Below, one piece after another: positions 41,807 to 51,966 of a stretch of 64,000 nt of DNA (position 1 is its first letter; each line of letters starts with the position of its first letter). The translations under genes were made by a program, and so were the position numbers. The notes beneath the pieces were generated by a model. It was not told where the DNA came from and did not search any database. It saw only the letters and a list, made by a program, of their open reading frames with translations. This DNA is from Microbacterium sp. T2.11-28. Lineage in GTDB: Bacteria > Actinomycetota > Actinomycetes > Actinomycetales > Microbacteriaceae. Where the stretch lies: NCBI RefSeq assembly GCF_950097975.1, contig NZ_CATNHF010000012.1:434001-498000 (forward strand), written 5' to 3'.

Positions 41807-44269
41807 ATGACCCGTCGCCCCGTCTCGACCTATCGGCTGCAGATCCGGCCCTCGTTCGGCCTCGACGACGCCGCGGCGCTCGTGCCGTACCTGCACGATC
41901 TCGGCGTGGACTGGGTCTACCTCTCGCCCATCCTGCAGGCGGCCGAGGGGTCCGAGCACGGCTACGACGTCGTCGACCCCACGCGCGTGGACGAGTCCCG
42001 CGGCGGGCCGGACGCGCTCGCCCGCTTCGCGGCGGCCGCGCGCGGGGAGGGCCTCGGCATCCTCGTCGACATCGTGCCCAACCACCAGGGCGTCGCCGAT
42101 CCCCGGCACAACCCCTGGTGGGCGGACGTGCTCCGTCGGGGCCGGGACTCGACGCTCGCCGCAGCCTTCGACATCGACGGGGACCACGGCGACGGCCGGG
42201 TGCGCCTGCCGGTGCTGGGATCGACGCTGGACGAGGTGATCAGCGCCGGTGAGCTGACCGTCTCACCCGGGCTCCCGGAGGGCGTCGGCGACGCCGGGCC
42301 CGCGGGGTCCGGCACCGCTTCCGACGAGCGCGGGGCGGACGCGATCGGGTGGGCGGGGGCGACGGGTTTCGCACGCTACTTCGATACCGTGCTGCCGCTG
42401 GCGGACGGCACGGCCCCGGCGGCGGAGACCTCGGATGCCGAGGAGGTGGCGGCCGTGCTCGCCCGTCAGCACTGGGAGCTCGTCCACTGGCGCGACGAGG
42501 CCCAGGCGCTCAACTACCGCCGGTTCTTCACGATCACGACCCTCGCCGGGGTGCGGGTCGAGCGCCCCGAGGTGTTCGAGGCCAGCCACCGCGAGGTGCT
42601 CCGCTGGTTCCGCGACGGACTCGCCGACGGGCTGCGCATCGATCATCCCGACGGCCTCGCCGATCCCGGCGGGTATCTCGACGACCTGGAGCGGGCCGTA
42701 CGCGGCGTGCGGAACGACGACGAGGCACCCTACGTCGTCGTGGAGAAGATCCTCGAGCACGGCGAGACGCTCCCGGGCTGGTGGGCGACCGACGGCACCA
42801 CCGGCTATGACGCGATGGCCGAGGTCGACCGCGTGCTCATCGATCCCCGGGGCGAGGCGGGGCTCACCGCCCTCGACGCACGCCTGCGCGCCGACACGGG
42901 CCTCCCGCCGTCGCCCGGCTGGGCAGACCTCACCCACGAGACCAAGCGCGGCGTGGCCGACGGAGCGCAGGCCGCGGAGGTCGGCCGGCTCGTGCGGTGC
43001 CTTCCCGCACCGGTGCGGGACGCGCTGGGCGCCGATGTCGCCCGCGACGCGCTGGCCGAGCTGCTCGCCTGCTTCCCCGTCTACCGCTCCTACCTTCCGG
43101 ACGGCCGCGAGCATCTGGAGCGCGCGGCCGCCGAGGCTGCGTCCCGCCGTCCGGACCTCGCTCCAGCGGTGGCTGCGATCGCGCCGCTTCTGGCGGATCC
43201 GGGCCTCGAGCTGTCACGCCGGTTCATGCAGACGACCGGGCCGGTGATGGCCAAGGGCGTGGAGGATGCCGCGTTCTATCGCGACACCCGCCTGGGCACC
43301 CTCACCGAGGTCGGCGGCGACCCGTCGGTGTTCTCGCTCGACGTCGACGGATTCCACGCCGCGGCCGAGCGCCGCCAGTCCGCGTGGCCCCACGCGATGA
43401 CCGCGCTGTCGACGCACGACACCAAGCGCAGCGAGGACGTGCGCGCCCGGCTGTCGGTGCTGGCCGAGGTGCCCGAGCGCTGGGCGACGGCGCTGGACCG
43501 GCTCCGGGAGGTCGCCTCGACCGGGCACGGCCCGTTCGACGCCCTGGTCTGGCAGGCGATCGTCGGCGCATGGCCCGCGGCGTCCGCACGGCTCCGGGAC
43601 TATGCGATCAAGGCGGCGCGCGAGTCCGCCGAGCGCACCTCGTGGGCGGCGCCGGACGCCGGGTTCGAGGAGCGCATCGACGACCTCGTGGCCGCGGCGC
43701 ACGGCCGCGCCGTATCGATCGTCAACGACCTCGTCGCAGACATCGCGCCGGCCGGGTGGTCCAACGCCCTTTCGGCGAAGCTGCTGCAGCTGGCGGGCCC
43801 GGGTGTCCCCGACGTCTACCAGGGCACCGAGCTGTGGGATCTGTCGCTCGTCGACCCCGACAACCGCCGGCCGGTCGACTTCGCCGCGCGGCGACGCCTG
43901 CTCGCCGAGCTCGACGAGGGGCTGCTGCCCCCGGTGGACGATTCGGGCGCCGCGAAGCTGCTGCTGACCTCGCGCGCGCTGCGGCTGCGCCGGGACCGTC
44001 CCGAATTGTTCACCCGGTACACGCCCATGACGGTCGCCGGGCCGGCGTCCGGGCATGCGATCGCGTTCGACCGCGGTGGCGCGCTCGCCGTCGCCACGCG
44101 GCTTCCCGTGGGCCTGGCCGCTGCCGGCGGATGGCGCGACACCGTCCTGCTCCGCCACAGCGGCCCGACCGTCGACGTGCTCACGGGTCGTCTCTTCGCG
44201 GGCGGCGAGCTGGCCCTCGCCGAGCTGCTCGACCTCTATCCGGTGGCGCTGCTGGCGCCGGTCGAGTGA
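41807..44269 (+). CDS. treY: malto-oligosyltrehalose synthase
   Basis: 820 residues. This GH13 enzyme rearranges the reducing-end alpha-1,4 linkage of malto-oligosaccharides to alpha,alpha-1,1. The opening [37 protein letters not shown] is diagnostic. [13 protein letters not shown] carries the nucleophile, VVVEKIL the acid Glu, and [14 protein letters not shown] the third acid. [26 protein letters not shown] is typical of the C-terminal region. It starts 14 bp after glgX. Confidence 0.96.
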   Translation: MTRRPVSTYRLQIRPSFGLDDAAALVPYLHDLGVDWVYLSPILQAAEGSEHGYDVVDPTRVDESRGGPDALARFAAAARGEGLGILVDIVPNHQGVADPRHNPWWADVLRRGRDSTLAAAFDIDGDHGDGRVRLPVLGSTLDEVISAGELTVSPGLPEGVGDAGPAGSGTASDERGADAIGWAGATGFARYFDTVLPLADGTAPAAETSDAEEVAAVLARQHWELVHWRDEAQALNYRRFFTITTLAGVRVERPEVFEASHREVLRWFRDGLADGLRIDHPDGLADPGGYLDDLERAVRGVRNDDEAPYVVVEKILEHGETLPGWWATDGTTGYDAMAEVDRVLIDPRGEAGLTALDARLRADTGLPPSPGWADLTHETKRGVADGAQAAEVGRLVRCLPAPVRDALGADVARDALAELLACFPVYRSYLPDGREHLERAAAEAASRRPDLAPAVAAIAPLLADPGLELSRRFMQTTGPVMAKGVEDAAFYRDTRLGTLTEVGGDPSVFSLDVDGFHAAAERRQSAWPHAMTALSTHDTKRSEDVRARLSVLAEVPERWATALDRLREVASTGHGPFDALVWQAIVGAWPAASARLRDYAIKAARESAERTSWAAPDAGFEERIDDLVAAAHGRAVSIVNDLVADIAPAGWSNALSAKLLQLAGPGVPDVYQGTELWDLSLVDPDNRRPVDFAARRRLLAELDEGLLPPVDDSGAAKLLLTSRALRLRRDRPELFTRYTPMTVAGPASGHAIAFDRGGALAVATRLPVGLAAAGGWRDTVLLRHSGPTVDVLTGRLFAGGELALAELLDLYPVALLAPVE

Positions 44270-44342
44270 GTGCGATGACCGCCTGCCGTTCCACGCGGAT
44301 GACGACCCGCCGTTCGCGGCGATGACGAGAGAGAGGCCGGGG

Positions 44343-46085
44343 ATGATCGAGGTGTGGGCGCCGCGGGCGGCGCGCGTGCGACTGCGCAGGCCGGGACTCG
44401 ACGACGTCGAGCTGGCGGAGGACGCCGGCTGGTGGCGGTCGGAGATCGCCCTCGCGAGCGGTGACGAGTACGGCTTCGTCCTCGGCGACGGCGACGACCT
44501 CCGTCCCGACCCGCGGTCGCGTCGCCAGCCGCGCGGGGTGCACGAGGCCTCGGCCTGGTTCGATCCGACCGCCTTCGCCTGGACCGATGCCGCGTGGACC
44601 GGCCGGCAGCTGGCGGGCGGACTGATCTACGAGCTCCACGTCGGCACCTTCACGCCCGAGGGGACCCTCGATGCGGCGGCGGCCCGGCTGTCCCACCTGG
44701 TGGAGCTCGGCGTCACCCACATCGAGCTGCTTCCCGTGAACGGATTCAACGGCACGCACAACTGGGGCTACGACGGCGTGCTCTGGTACGCGGTGCAGGA
44801 GGAGTACGGCGGCCCCGCGGCCTACCAGCGGTTCGTCGACGCGGCGCACGGCGCCGGACTGGCCGTCATCCAGGACGTCGTCTACAACCACCTGGGACCG
44901 AGCGGCAACTACCTTCCGGAGTTCGCGCCCTACCTGCGCGACGCGGAGCACAACACCTGGGGCGCGAGCCTGGACCTGGACCGGCCGGAAGTGCGCGCCT
45001 TCATCGTCGACAACGCGCTGTCCTGGATGCGCGACCACCACGTCGACGGGCTGCGCCTGGACGCCGTGCACGCGCTGCGCGAGTCGCCCGACAGCCCGGT
45101 GCACATCCTCCGCGAGCTCGCCGAGTGCACCGATGCGCTGAGCGCCCACCTCGGCCGTCCGCTCACCCTCATCGCCGAGAGCGACCTGAACGATCCCGTC
45201 ATGATCCTGCCCCGCGAGGCCGGCGGGCACGGCCTCACCGCGCAGTGGTCGGACGACTGGCATCACGCCGTGCACGTCGCGGTCACGGGAGAGGTCGAGG
45301 GCTACTACGCGGATTTCGACGCCCTCGAGGCGCTCCCGAAGGTGTGGGCGTCGGGCTTCTTCCACGACGGCACGCACTCGTCGTTCCGCGGACGCGACCA
45401 CGGCGCGCCCCTGCCCGACGACGTGCCCTCGTGGCGTCTGGTGACCTTCGCCCAGGACCACGACCAGATCGGCAACCGCGCGGCCGGCGACCGCCTCTCC
45501 GCGACGCTGTCGCCGGAGCGGCTGGCCGTGACGGCGGTCCTGACCCTGACCGCGCCGGGCACGCCGATGCTCTTCATGGGTGAGGAATGGGGGGCCTCGA
45601 CGCCCTGGCAGTTCTTCACCTCCCACCCCGAGCCCGAGCTGGCGGCGGCCACCGCCGCGGGACGCAAGGCGGAGTTCGCACGGATGGGCTGGGACGAGTC
45701 GCTCGTGCCGGATCCCAACGACCCCGAGACCTTCCGGCGATCGGTCCTCGACTGGAGCGAGCCGGAGGGCGGCGACCACGCCCGTCTCCTGGACCTCTAC
45801 CGGCGGCTGGCGCGGCTGCGCCGTGAGCGGCCGGAGCTCACCGACCCGCGCTCGGCAGGTCACGGCGGGGCGGCGGCCGAGGCGATCGGCGGCCGCGTCT
45901 ACGAACTCGCCCGCGGCGACGCGCGCGTGCTCGTGAACCTCTCCGCCGTGCCGTGGGAGGTGCCCGTCCGCCCCGGCGAGACGCTGTGGCTCACGACCCG
46001 CGGCGAGCCGGGCGACGGCGAGGGCGGCCGCACCGAGAAGTGGGTGCTCCCGCCCGAGACCGCGCTGGTCGTCGGACCGGCCTAG
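44343..46085 (+). CDS. treZ: malto-oligosyltrehalose trehalohydrolase
   Basis: 580 residues. It releases trehalose from the product of TreY. The N-terminal beta domain begins [18 protein letters not shown]. The GH13 barrel shows [56 protein letters not shown] (nucleophile Asp), [10 protein letters not shown] (acid Glu) and [17 protein letters not shown] choose ATG 44343, preceded by GAGAGG. The in-frame ATG 44322 would add seven residues, and longer readings overlap treY. It completes the operon. Confidence 0.96.
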   Translation: MIEVWAPRAARVRLRRPGLDDVELAEDAGWWRSEIALASGDEYGFVLGDGDDLRPDPRSRRQPRGVHEASAWFDPTAFAWTDAAWTGRQLAGGLIYELHVGTFTPEGTLDAAAARLSHLVELGVTHIELLPVNGFNGTHNWGYDGVLWYAVQEEYGGPAAYQRFVDAAHGAGLAVIQDVVYNHLGPSGNYLPEFAPYLRDAEHNTWGASLDLDRPEVRAFIVDNALSWMRDHHVDGLRLDAVHALRESPDSPVHILRELAECTDALSAHLGRPLTLIAESDLNDPVMILPREAGGHGLTAQWSDDWHHAVHVAVTGEVEGYYADFDALEALPKVWASGFFHDGTHSSFRGRDHGAPLPDDVPSWRLVTFAQDHDQIGNRAAGDRLSATLSPERLAVTAVLTLTAPGTPMLFMGEEWGASTPWQFFTSHPEPELAAATAAGRKAEFARMGWDESLVPDPNDPETFRRSVLDWSEPEGGDHARLLDLYRRLARLRRERPELTDPRSAGHGGAAAEAIGGRVYELARGDARVLVNLSAVPWEVPVRPGETLWLTTRGEPGDGEGGRTEKWVLPPETALVVGPA

Positions 46086-46095
46086 CCCCGGGCAC

Positions 46096-46135
46096 TGTCA
46101 AGGCCCTGTCGCCGGCCGCCGGCAGCGCCTACGTT
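46096..46135 (+). promoter_or_regulatory. candidate promoter, TGTCAA-N28-TACGTT
   Basis: TGTCAA at 46096-46101 and TACGTT at 46130-46135 are 28 nt apart. TACGTT ends 6 nt before ATG 46142, so the transcript would begin at the start codon. Confidence 0.5.
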
Positions 46136-46141
46136 CGGATC

Positions 46142-46960
46142 ATGGCCTCCCCCACGCCCCGCGCCGATATCGTCCGACAGGTCGCCGTGCTCTCCGCGGT
46201 GAGCTTCATGATCGTCGCGGCCATGGTCGGCACCGGGCTGTTCGGCGGCACCAACGTGCGCGATCTGCAGGGCGGAGCGCTGGACGCGGACTCGACGGTG
46301 CTGGCCCCCGACCGTCCCGCGTTCGCCATCTGGTCGGTCATCTACGTGCTCATGGCGGCCTACGCCGTCTGGCAGGCGCTCCCCGGGCAGCGCAGCCGTG
46401 CCCGGCAGCGCGCGGTCGGCGGCTGGATCGCCCTCACCGCGGTGCTCAACGGGGCCTGGCTGCTGGCCGCGCAGTTCCTGAACCTGATCGCCACCGTCAT
46501 CTCGATCGTCGTGCTGCTCGTCGCCCTGGCGGCGACGCTGCGCGTGCTCGTCGCCCAGCCGCCGGAGGGACCCCTCGACGTGGGGCTCATGGACGTCACG
46601 GTGGGCCTCCACCTCGGCTGGGTGGCCCTGGCGACGGTGGCCAACGTGACCGCGTGGCTCACGGCGGAGGTCGCCCCCGCATCGTGGGCCGGTGCCGCCG
46701 AGCCGGTCGCGATCGGCGTGCTCGCCGTCGTGGCCGTCATCGGGTCGGCCCTCGCCCTCGGCACCGGAGGACGCCTCGCGCCGGCGGTCGCCATGGCGTG
46801 GGGCCTCGTGTGGATCGGCGTCGCGCGGGCCACGGGCGAGCCGGCGTCGACGCCCATCGCCATCGCCGCGATCGTCGCGGCGGTGGTCGTCCTCTTCGCG
46901 GCCGTCCTCGTGCGCGTCGCGTGGCGTCCCGGGGCGGCGACGTCCGGTACGGCCGCCTGA
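46142..46960 (+). CDS. TspO/MBR-like tryptophan-rich membrane protein
   Basis: 272 residues, about eight hydrophobic segments. RPAFAIWSVIYVLMAAYAVWQALPG and ALTAVLNGAWLLAAQFLNLIATVISIVVLL resemble the WSVIY and LNxxW motifs of TspO-related sensory proteins. It is longer than the five-helix, 160-residue TspO, as is common for an actinobacterial branch. There is no Shine-Dalgarno, and the upstream TACGTT suggests a leaderless mRNA. The ligand and role are unknown. Confidence 0.7.
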   Translation: MASPTPRADIVRQVAVLSAVSFMIVAAMVGTGLFGGTNVRDLQGGALDADSTVLAPDRPAFAIWSVIYVLMAAYAVWQALPGQRSRARQRAVGGWIALTAVLNGAWLLAAQFLNLIATVISIVVLLVALAATLRVLVAQPPEGPLDVGLMDVTVGLHLGWVALATVANVTAWLTAEVAPASWAGAAEPVAIGVLAVVAVIGSALALGTGGRLAPAVAMAWGLVWIGVARATGEPASTPIAIAAIVAAVVVLFAAVLVRVAWRPGAATSGTAA

Positions 46961-46982
46961 CCGCGCCGCACCGGGCGACGGC

Positions 46983-47978
46983 TCAGGCCGATCCGCGGCG
47001 GACGAGCCGCGTCGCGAAGTCCCGCGGGCCGGGGGAGCCGGGGCGTCCCTCGACGATGTCGGCCACGGCGGTCACCGCGGCGGCGGCCATGTCGCGGATG
47101 GGCTGTCGCACCGTGGTGAGAGGCGGGGAGAGCCACGCCGCGGCGGGGATGTCGTCGAAGCCGACCACGAGCACGTCGCGGCCGACCGCCAGCCCGAGGT
47201 CGTCGGCCGCGCGGTAGACGCCCACCGCCATCTCATCCGAGCAGGCGAACACGCCCACGGTCCCGCCGCCCGCCGTCGCCCGGCGCAGGGCCGGCCGGGC
47301 AGCTGCTCGCGCCTCCTCCGCACCCCACGACGCGTGCACCCGCTCGCACGGCACATCGTCTCCGAGCCCGGCGAGGAAGCCCGCCACGCGGTCACGGCCG
47401 AACCGGTACGACGGCGCCCCCTCGACGACCACGACGGCGGAGACGCCGCGCGTGCGCAGCAGGCGGGCGGCGTCGCGCACACCCGTGCGGTCGGTCGAGC
47501 GCACCGACGGCAGGGGGTGGCGCTGGTCGGAGCGCGGATCGAGGAGCACGACGGGGATGCCGGTGGCCGACACGACGCGCAGCTGCGCGTCGGTGGGAAG
47601 GAGGAGCCCGAGCACGACCCCAGCCGGGCGGCGGGCCCGCAGGCGCTCCGGCCAGTCGTCGCCGGGGGCGTCGCGCTCGCCGGTGAGGACGAGGTCGTAC
47701 CCGCGGTCGGAGGCCGCCGCCCGCGCACCGGCGATCACCTCGTCGGCCCACGGTCCCCCGAAGTGGGACAGCACGAGATCGATGAGGTCGTCAGCCTGCC
47801 GGCGGGGGCGGCCGCGGGCGGTGGCGCCGCGGTCGTAGCCGACACGGCGGGCCTCGGCGGCGATCCGGGCGCGCGTCGCGGGGGACAGGTCACCCGCCCC
47901 GCGCAGGGCCCGCGAGACGGTGCTCGCGCTCACGCCGCAGGCGGCGGCGATCGCGGCGAGGGTCGGCGAGGAGCGCAT
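46983..47978 (-). CDS. LacI family transcriptional regulator
   Basis: 331 residues. The helix-turn-helix LAAIAAACGVSASTVSRALRGAGDLSPATRARIAAEARRVGY is followed by a periplasmic-binding-like sensor domain with VLSHFGGPWADEVIAGARAA, VFACSDEMAVGVYRAADDLGL and VVGFDDIPAAAWLSPPLTTVRQP. It is divergent from the GH51 gene, whose promoter region (47979-48050) contains TTTTTGCGCACA, a possible part of the operator. It probably represses arabinoside use. It does not keep the usual YxPN hinge exactly. Confidence 0.9.
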   Translation of the reverse strand: MRSSPTLAAIAAACGVSASTVSRALRGAGDLSPATRARIAAEARRVGYDRGATARGRPRRQADDLIDLVLSHFGGPWADEVIAGARAAASDRGYDLVLTGERDAPGDDWPERLRARRPAGVVLGLLLPTDAQLRVVSATGIPVVLLDPRSDQRHPLPSVRSTDRTGVRDAARLLRTRGVSAVVVVEGAPSYRFGRDRVAGFLAGLGDDVPCERVHASWGAEEARAAARPALRRATAGGGTVGVFACSDEMAVGVYRAADDLGLAVGRDVLVVGFDDIPAAAWLSPPLTTVRQPIRDMAAAAVTAVADIVEGRPGSPGPRDFATRLVRRGSA

Positions 47979-48050
47979 CCTCTATTTTTGCGCACACCGA
48001 TGGCGCGCGCGCGGCGGGTTTGCGAGGGTCGTCCCAGGAAGGGAGCACCA

Positions 48051-49568
48051 ATGTCCGCCGCTCACGCCGTCGTCGATCTGGATGTCACCGGAGACACCAT
48101 CAGCCGCCACCTCTACGGGCACTTCGCCGAGCACCTGGGGCGGTGCATCTACGGCGGATTCTGGGTCGGGGAGGACTCCGACATCCCGAACGTCCGCGGC
48201 ATCCGCTCCGATGTGGTCGACGCCCTCCGCGCCCTGCGCGTGCCGAACCTGCGCTGGCCGGGGGGATGCTTCGCCGACGAGTACCACTGGCGCGACGGGG
48301 TCGGCCCCCGCGCAGAGCGCCCGACCATGGTGAACACGCACTGGGGCGATGTGGTCGAGGACAACGCCTTCGGGACCCATGAGTTCATGGACCTCTGCGA
48401 GATGCTCGGCGCCGACGCGTACGTCAACGGGAATGTCGGCAGCGGCACCGTGCAGGAGATGAGCGAATGGGTCGAGTACCTGACCCGCTCCGGCGACAGC
48501 CCCATGGCGCGGCTGCGGCGGGCGAACGGGCGGGACGAGCCCTGGCAGGTCGCGTTCTGGGGCCTCGGCAACGAGGCATGGGGATGCGGCGGCCACATGA
48601 CGCCCGACTACTACACGTCGCTGGCGCGGCGGTATGCGACGTTCTGCCGCGACCACGACGGCAACCGGCTCACGAGGATCGCCGCGGGCGCCGCCGACGC
48701 GGACCTGCGGTGGACCCACGCCCTGATGGCGTCGGCGGTCTCGTCGAACACCCCCGACCCGCAGGCGTCCCCGTACCAGGCGATCTCGTTCCACTACTAC
48801 ACGCATTCCGGAACGGGCATACAGCGGGAGTCGGCCACCGAGTTCGACGCCGAACAGTACTACCGGACGCTCGCGCACGCCGCCGGCGTCGAGCGGGTGA
48901 TCTCCGCCCACGAGGCCGTGATGGACGCGTACGATCCCGAGCGCCGCATCGGACTGGTGTGCGACGAGTGGGGGACCTGGTGGCGGGTGGAGCCGGGCAC
49001 CAACCCGGGCTTCCTCTTCCAGCAGAACACCGTGCGCGACGCGCTCGTGGCGGGACTGCACTTCGACGCCTTCCATCGGCACGCCGGGCGGCTGCGGATG
49101 GCCAACATCGCCCAGACCCTCAACGTGCTGCAGGCGATGATCCTGACCGACGACGAGGGAGGGCTGGTGCTCACGCCGACCTACCACGTGTACGAGATGA
49201 ACGTCGGTCACCACGACGCCGCCTCGGCGCCCTCGCACGTCGTGCGCTCCCCGGCCGCCACCGTCGGCGACGAGGAGCTGCCCCTCCTCTCGCTGTCGGC
49301 GTCGACGCGCGGGGCCACCGCGCTGCTCTCACTCACCCACTCGGGGATCGAGGGTCCGCTGCCGGTGACCGTCGACCTCCGCGGCCGTCGGGCCGTCGTC
49401 GCGCGGGCGCGGGTGCTCACGGGGCCCGACGCGCAGGCGCACAACACTCCCGAGGCCCCCGACGCGGTCGCCCCCGCGCCGCTCGACGCCGAGGTCGGTG
49501 CCGACGGCGTCCTCCGCCTCACCCTCCCGGCGCACGCCTTCGCGACGGTCGAGCTGACGCTGGAGTGA
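48051..49568 (+). CDS. abfA: GH51 alpha-L-arabinofuranosidase
   Basis: 505 residues with no signal peptide, so it should act on imported arabino-oligosaccharides. ISRHLYGHFAEHLGRCIYGGFWVG, LRWPGGCFADEYHWRDGVGP, GLGNEAWGCGGHM (acid/base Glu) and LVCDEWGTWW (nucleophile Glu) define GH51. The C-terminal beta domain ends with LTLPAHAFATVELTLE. AGGAAGGGAG precedes ATG 48051. It is divergent from a LacI gene and convergent with the GH3 gene. Confidence 0.93.
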   Translation: MSAAHAVVDLDVTGDTISRHLYGHFAEHLGRCIYGGFWVGEDSDIPNVRGIRSDVVDALRALRVPNLRWPGGCFADEYHWRDGVGPRAERPTMVNTHWGDVVEDNAFGTHEFMDLCEMLGADAYVNGNVGSGTVQEMSEWVEYLTRSGDSPMARLRRANGRDEPWQVAFWGLGNEAWGCGGHMTPDYYTSLARRYATFCRDHDGNRLTRIAAGAADADLRWTHALMASAVSSNTPDPQASPYQAISFHYYTHSGTGIQRESATEFDAEQYYRTLAHAAGVERVISAHEAVMDAYDPERRIGLVCDEWGTWWRVEPGTNPGFLFQQNTVRDALVAGLHFDAFHRHAGRLRMANIAQTLNVLQAMILTDDEGGLVLTPTYHVYEMNVGHHDAASAPSHVVRSPAATVGDEELPLLSLSASTRGATALLSLTHSGIEGPLPVTVDLRGRRAVVARARVLTGPDAQAHNTPEAPDAVAPAPLDAEVGADGVLRLTLPAHAFATVELTLE

Positions 49569-49605
49569 GGGGCGCGGCGGCGAGCCGCGGAGCCGCCGGC
49601 GGGCG

Positions 49606-51897
49606 TCAGCGCCGGATCGACACGTCGACGATCCGGCGATCCGCCGCGGTGACCTCGTGCACCGCTCCGGTGAGCTCGAGCACGGCCGTCGTCTCGCGCT
49701 CCGCGCACGACGGGCCGACCCACAGGTCGATGGCGCCCGGCTCCACGATGCGGCGGCCGTCCCTGCCGGCGAAGGCCAGCCGCGTGGCCGGCACGTCGAA
49801 GTGCACGGTGACCTCCTCGCCCGGTTCGAGCTCGACGCGGGCGAACGCGACGAGCTGCGCCACCGGCCGGGTGACGCTCGCGAACCGGTCGCGGGCGTAG
49901 AGCTGGACGACGTCCGCCCCGCGCCGGGAGCCCGTGTTGCGCACCCGCACGCTGGCCGGGAATCCCGCCCCCGCGTCGGCCCCGGCCGGCACCTCGAGGG
50001 CGTCGTGGGCGAACGCGGTGTACGACAGTCCGTGGCCGAAGGGCAGCGCGGGGGTGTTGTCGGCGCTCGTGACCTCGTTCGGGCCGCCCAGGAGCGGGTG
50101 GAGGTAGGAGTAGGGCTGCACCCCGGCGGAGCGGGGGAGCGAGACCGGCAGGCGTCCGGAGGGCGAGACCCGCCCGGTCACGATGTCGGCCAGCGCCGTG
50201 CCGCCCTCCTCGCCCGGGAAGAAGGCCTGTACGGCCGCCGCGGCGGCGTGCTCGCCGCGCAGTGCCCAGTCGATCGCGTAGGGGCGGCCCGATACCACCA
50301 CGAGCACGATTGGCGTGCCGGTGGCGAGGATCCGCTCCGCGAGCTCGCGCTGCACGCCGGGCAGCTCCAGCGACTCCGCATCGTTGCCCTCTCCGACGGT
50401 TCCCCGGCCGAACAGACCCGCGCGGTCGCCGACGACGACGAACGCGACGTCCGCGGAGCGGGCGGCGTCCTCGGCCGCGGTGAAGCCGGACCGGTCCTCG
50501 CCCTCGGCGTCGCAGCCGTGTGCGAGGGTGACCTCTGCGCCGTCCAGCGCGTCGGTCAGCGCGGCGGCGAACGAGGGGATCTCGAACCCGAGGGGGACCC
50601 CGGGATGGTGGGCGAGCACGTGATTGGCGAACGAATAGCAGCCCATGAGCGCCTCGGCGCTGTCGGCGTTGGGCCCGACGACCGCGACCCGGAGCGGCGC
50701 CTGCGCCGGCGCCTGCAGCGGCAGGGTGCCGTCGTTGGTGAGGAGGACGATCGAGGCGGTCGCCAGATCGCGGGCCGCCTGACGGTGAGCCGGGGAATCG
50801 AGGTCGACGGACGTCGGCGGCTCGTCGAAGACGGCGTCGAGCAGGCCCAGCTCGTCCTTCTGGGTGAGCACCCGCAGGACGGCGCGGTCGATGATCTCGG
50901 GGTCCAGCCCTCCGGAGCGCGCCAGCTCGATCAGCGGCCCCGTGAACGCGTCGCCGGTGGGCAGCTCGACGTCGATGCCGGCGGACAGCGCGAGCACGGC
51001 CGCCTCGCCGAGGTCCTGTGCGACCCCGTGCATGGTGTGCAGGAACGCGACGGAGAAGTAGTCCGACACGACCACGCCGTCGAAGCCCCACTCCCCGCGC
51101 AGGAGATCGGTGAGGTATGCCGGCGTGGCCGCCACCGGCACCCCGTCGATCTCGGCATAGGAGTTCATCACCGAGCGCACCCCGCCGTCGCGCACCGCCA
51201 TCTCGAACGGCGGCAGGAAGACGTCGGCGAGCTCGCGCGGGCCGGCGTGGACCGGCGCGTGGTTGCGCCCGCCCTGCGATCCCGAGTACCCGACGAAGTG
51301 CTTGAGCGTGGCGTGCACGCCGGCGTCCTGGAGGCCGCGCACGTACGCGGTGCCCAGGACGCCCACCACGTACGGGTCCTCGGCGATGCACTCGTCGACG
51401 CGTCCCCAGCGCGGGTCGCGGATGACGTCGAGGACCGGGGCCAGCCCCTGGTGGATGCCCAGCGCGCTCATCGACTCTCCGATGAGGCGGCCCATGCGCT
51501 CGACGAGCTCGGGGTCGAACGATGCTCCCCACGCGAGCGGTGTGGGGAAGGTGGCCGCCTTCCAGGCGGCGAGCCCGGTGAGGCACTCCTCGTGGACGAT
51601 GGCGGGGATGCCCAGCCGGGTCTCCTCCACCAGCCGGCGCTGCTCGCCCCACAGCCAGCCGGCGCGCTCGACCGGATCGACCGGCCGGGTGCCGTAGACG
51701 CGCGTCAGGTGCCCGATGCCGTGGCGGGCGGCGTCTTCGTAGCGCGTGGAGCTGGCCATCTCGCCGGCCATCGGCGCCACGAGCTCGTCGCCCTGGTCGA
51801 CCCAGAACCCGACGAGCTGGGCGATCTTCTCCTCGAGGCTCATGCGGGCCAGGAGGCTCGCGACGCGGGTCGAGACGGCGGGGGAGGTGAGGGTCAC
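49606..51897 (-). CDS. GH3 beta-glycosidase (beta-xylosidase or beta-glucosidase)
   Basis: 763 residues with no signal peptide. The N-terminal barrel has KHFVGYSGSQGGRNHAP and the nucleophile Asp in GFDGVVVSDYFSV (family: SDW/SDY). The second domain carries VVVGDRAGLFGRGTVGEGNDAESLELPGVQRELAE. The fibronectin-III-like C-terminal domain is complete (FGHGLSYTAFAHDALEV...LVAFARVELEPGEEVTV). Placed behind a sugar importer and near xylA-xylB, it probably releases xylose from imported oligosaccharides. GTG 51897 follows AAGGAG. Confidence 0.9.
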   Translation of the reverse strand: MTLTSPAVSTRVASLLARMSLEEKIAQLVGFWVDQGDELVAPMAGEMASSTRYEDAARHGIGHLTRVYGTRPVDPVERAGWLWGEQRRLVEETRLGIPAIVHEECLTGLAAWKAATFPTPLAWGASFDPELVERMGRLIGESMSALGIHQGLAPVLDVIRDPRWGRVDECIAEDPYVVGVLGTAYVRGLQDAGVHATLKHFVGYSGSQGGRNHAPVHAGPRELADVFLPPFEMAVRDGGVRSVMNSYAEIDGVPVAATPAYLTDLLRGEWGFDGVVVSDYFSVAFLHTMHGVAQDLGEAAVLALSAGIDVELPTGDAFTGPLIELARSGGLDPEIIDRAVLRVLTQKDELGLLDAVFDEPPTSVDLDSPAHRQAARDLATASIVLLTNDGTLPLQAPAQAPLRVAVVGPNADSAEALMGCYSFANHVLAHHPGVPLGFEIPSFAAALTDALDGAEVTLAHGCDAEGEDRSGFTAAEDAARSADVAFVVVGDRAGLFGRGTVGEGNDAESLELPGVQRELAERILATGTPIVLVVVSGRPYAIDWALRGEHAAAAAVQAFFPGEEGGTALADIVTGRVSPSGRLPVSLPRSAGVQPYSYLHPLLGGPNEVTSADNTPALPFGHGLSYTAFAHDALEVPAGADAGAGFPASVRVRNTGSRRGADVVQLYARDRFASVTRPVAQLVAFARVELEPGEEVTVHFDVPATRLAFAGRDGRRIVEPGAIDLWVGPSCAERETTAVLELTGAVHEVTAADRRIVDVSIRR

Positions 51898-51966
51898 GAT
51901 CGGGATCTCCTTGGTGCGCGGTGGTGCGCGGTGGTGCGAGGGACGGGTGCGCGGGCCGGGGCCGGC

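Noticed and set aside
44055..44342. N-terminal extension of TreZ overlapping treY
   Set aside because: The extension is antisense-free but out of frame with treY and lacks TreZ resemblance; ATG 44343 has GAGAGG and begins the family N-terminus.
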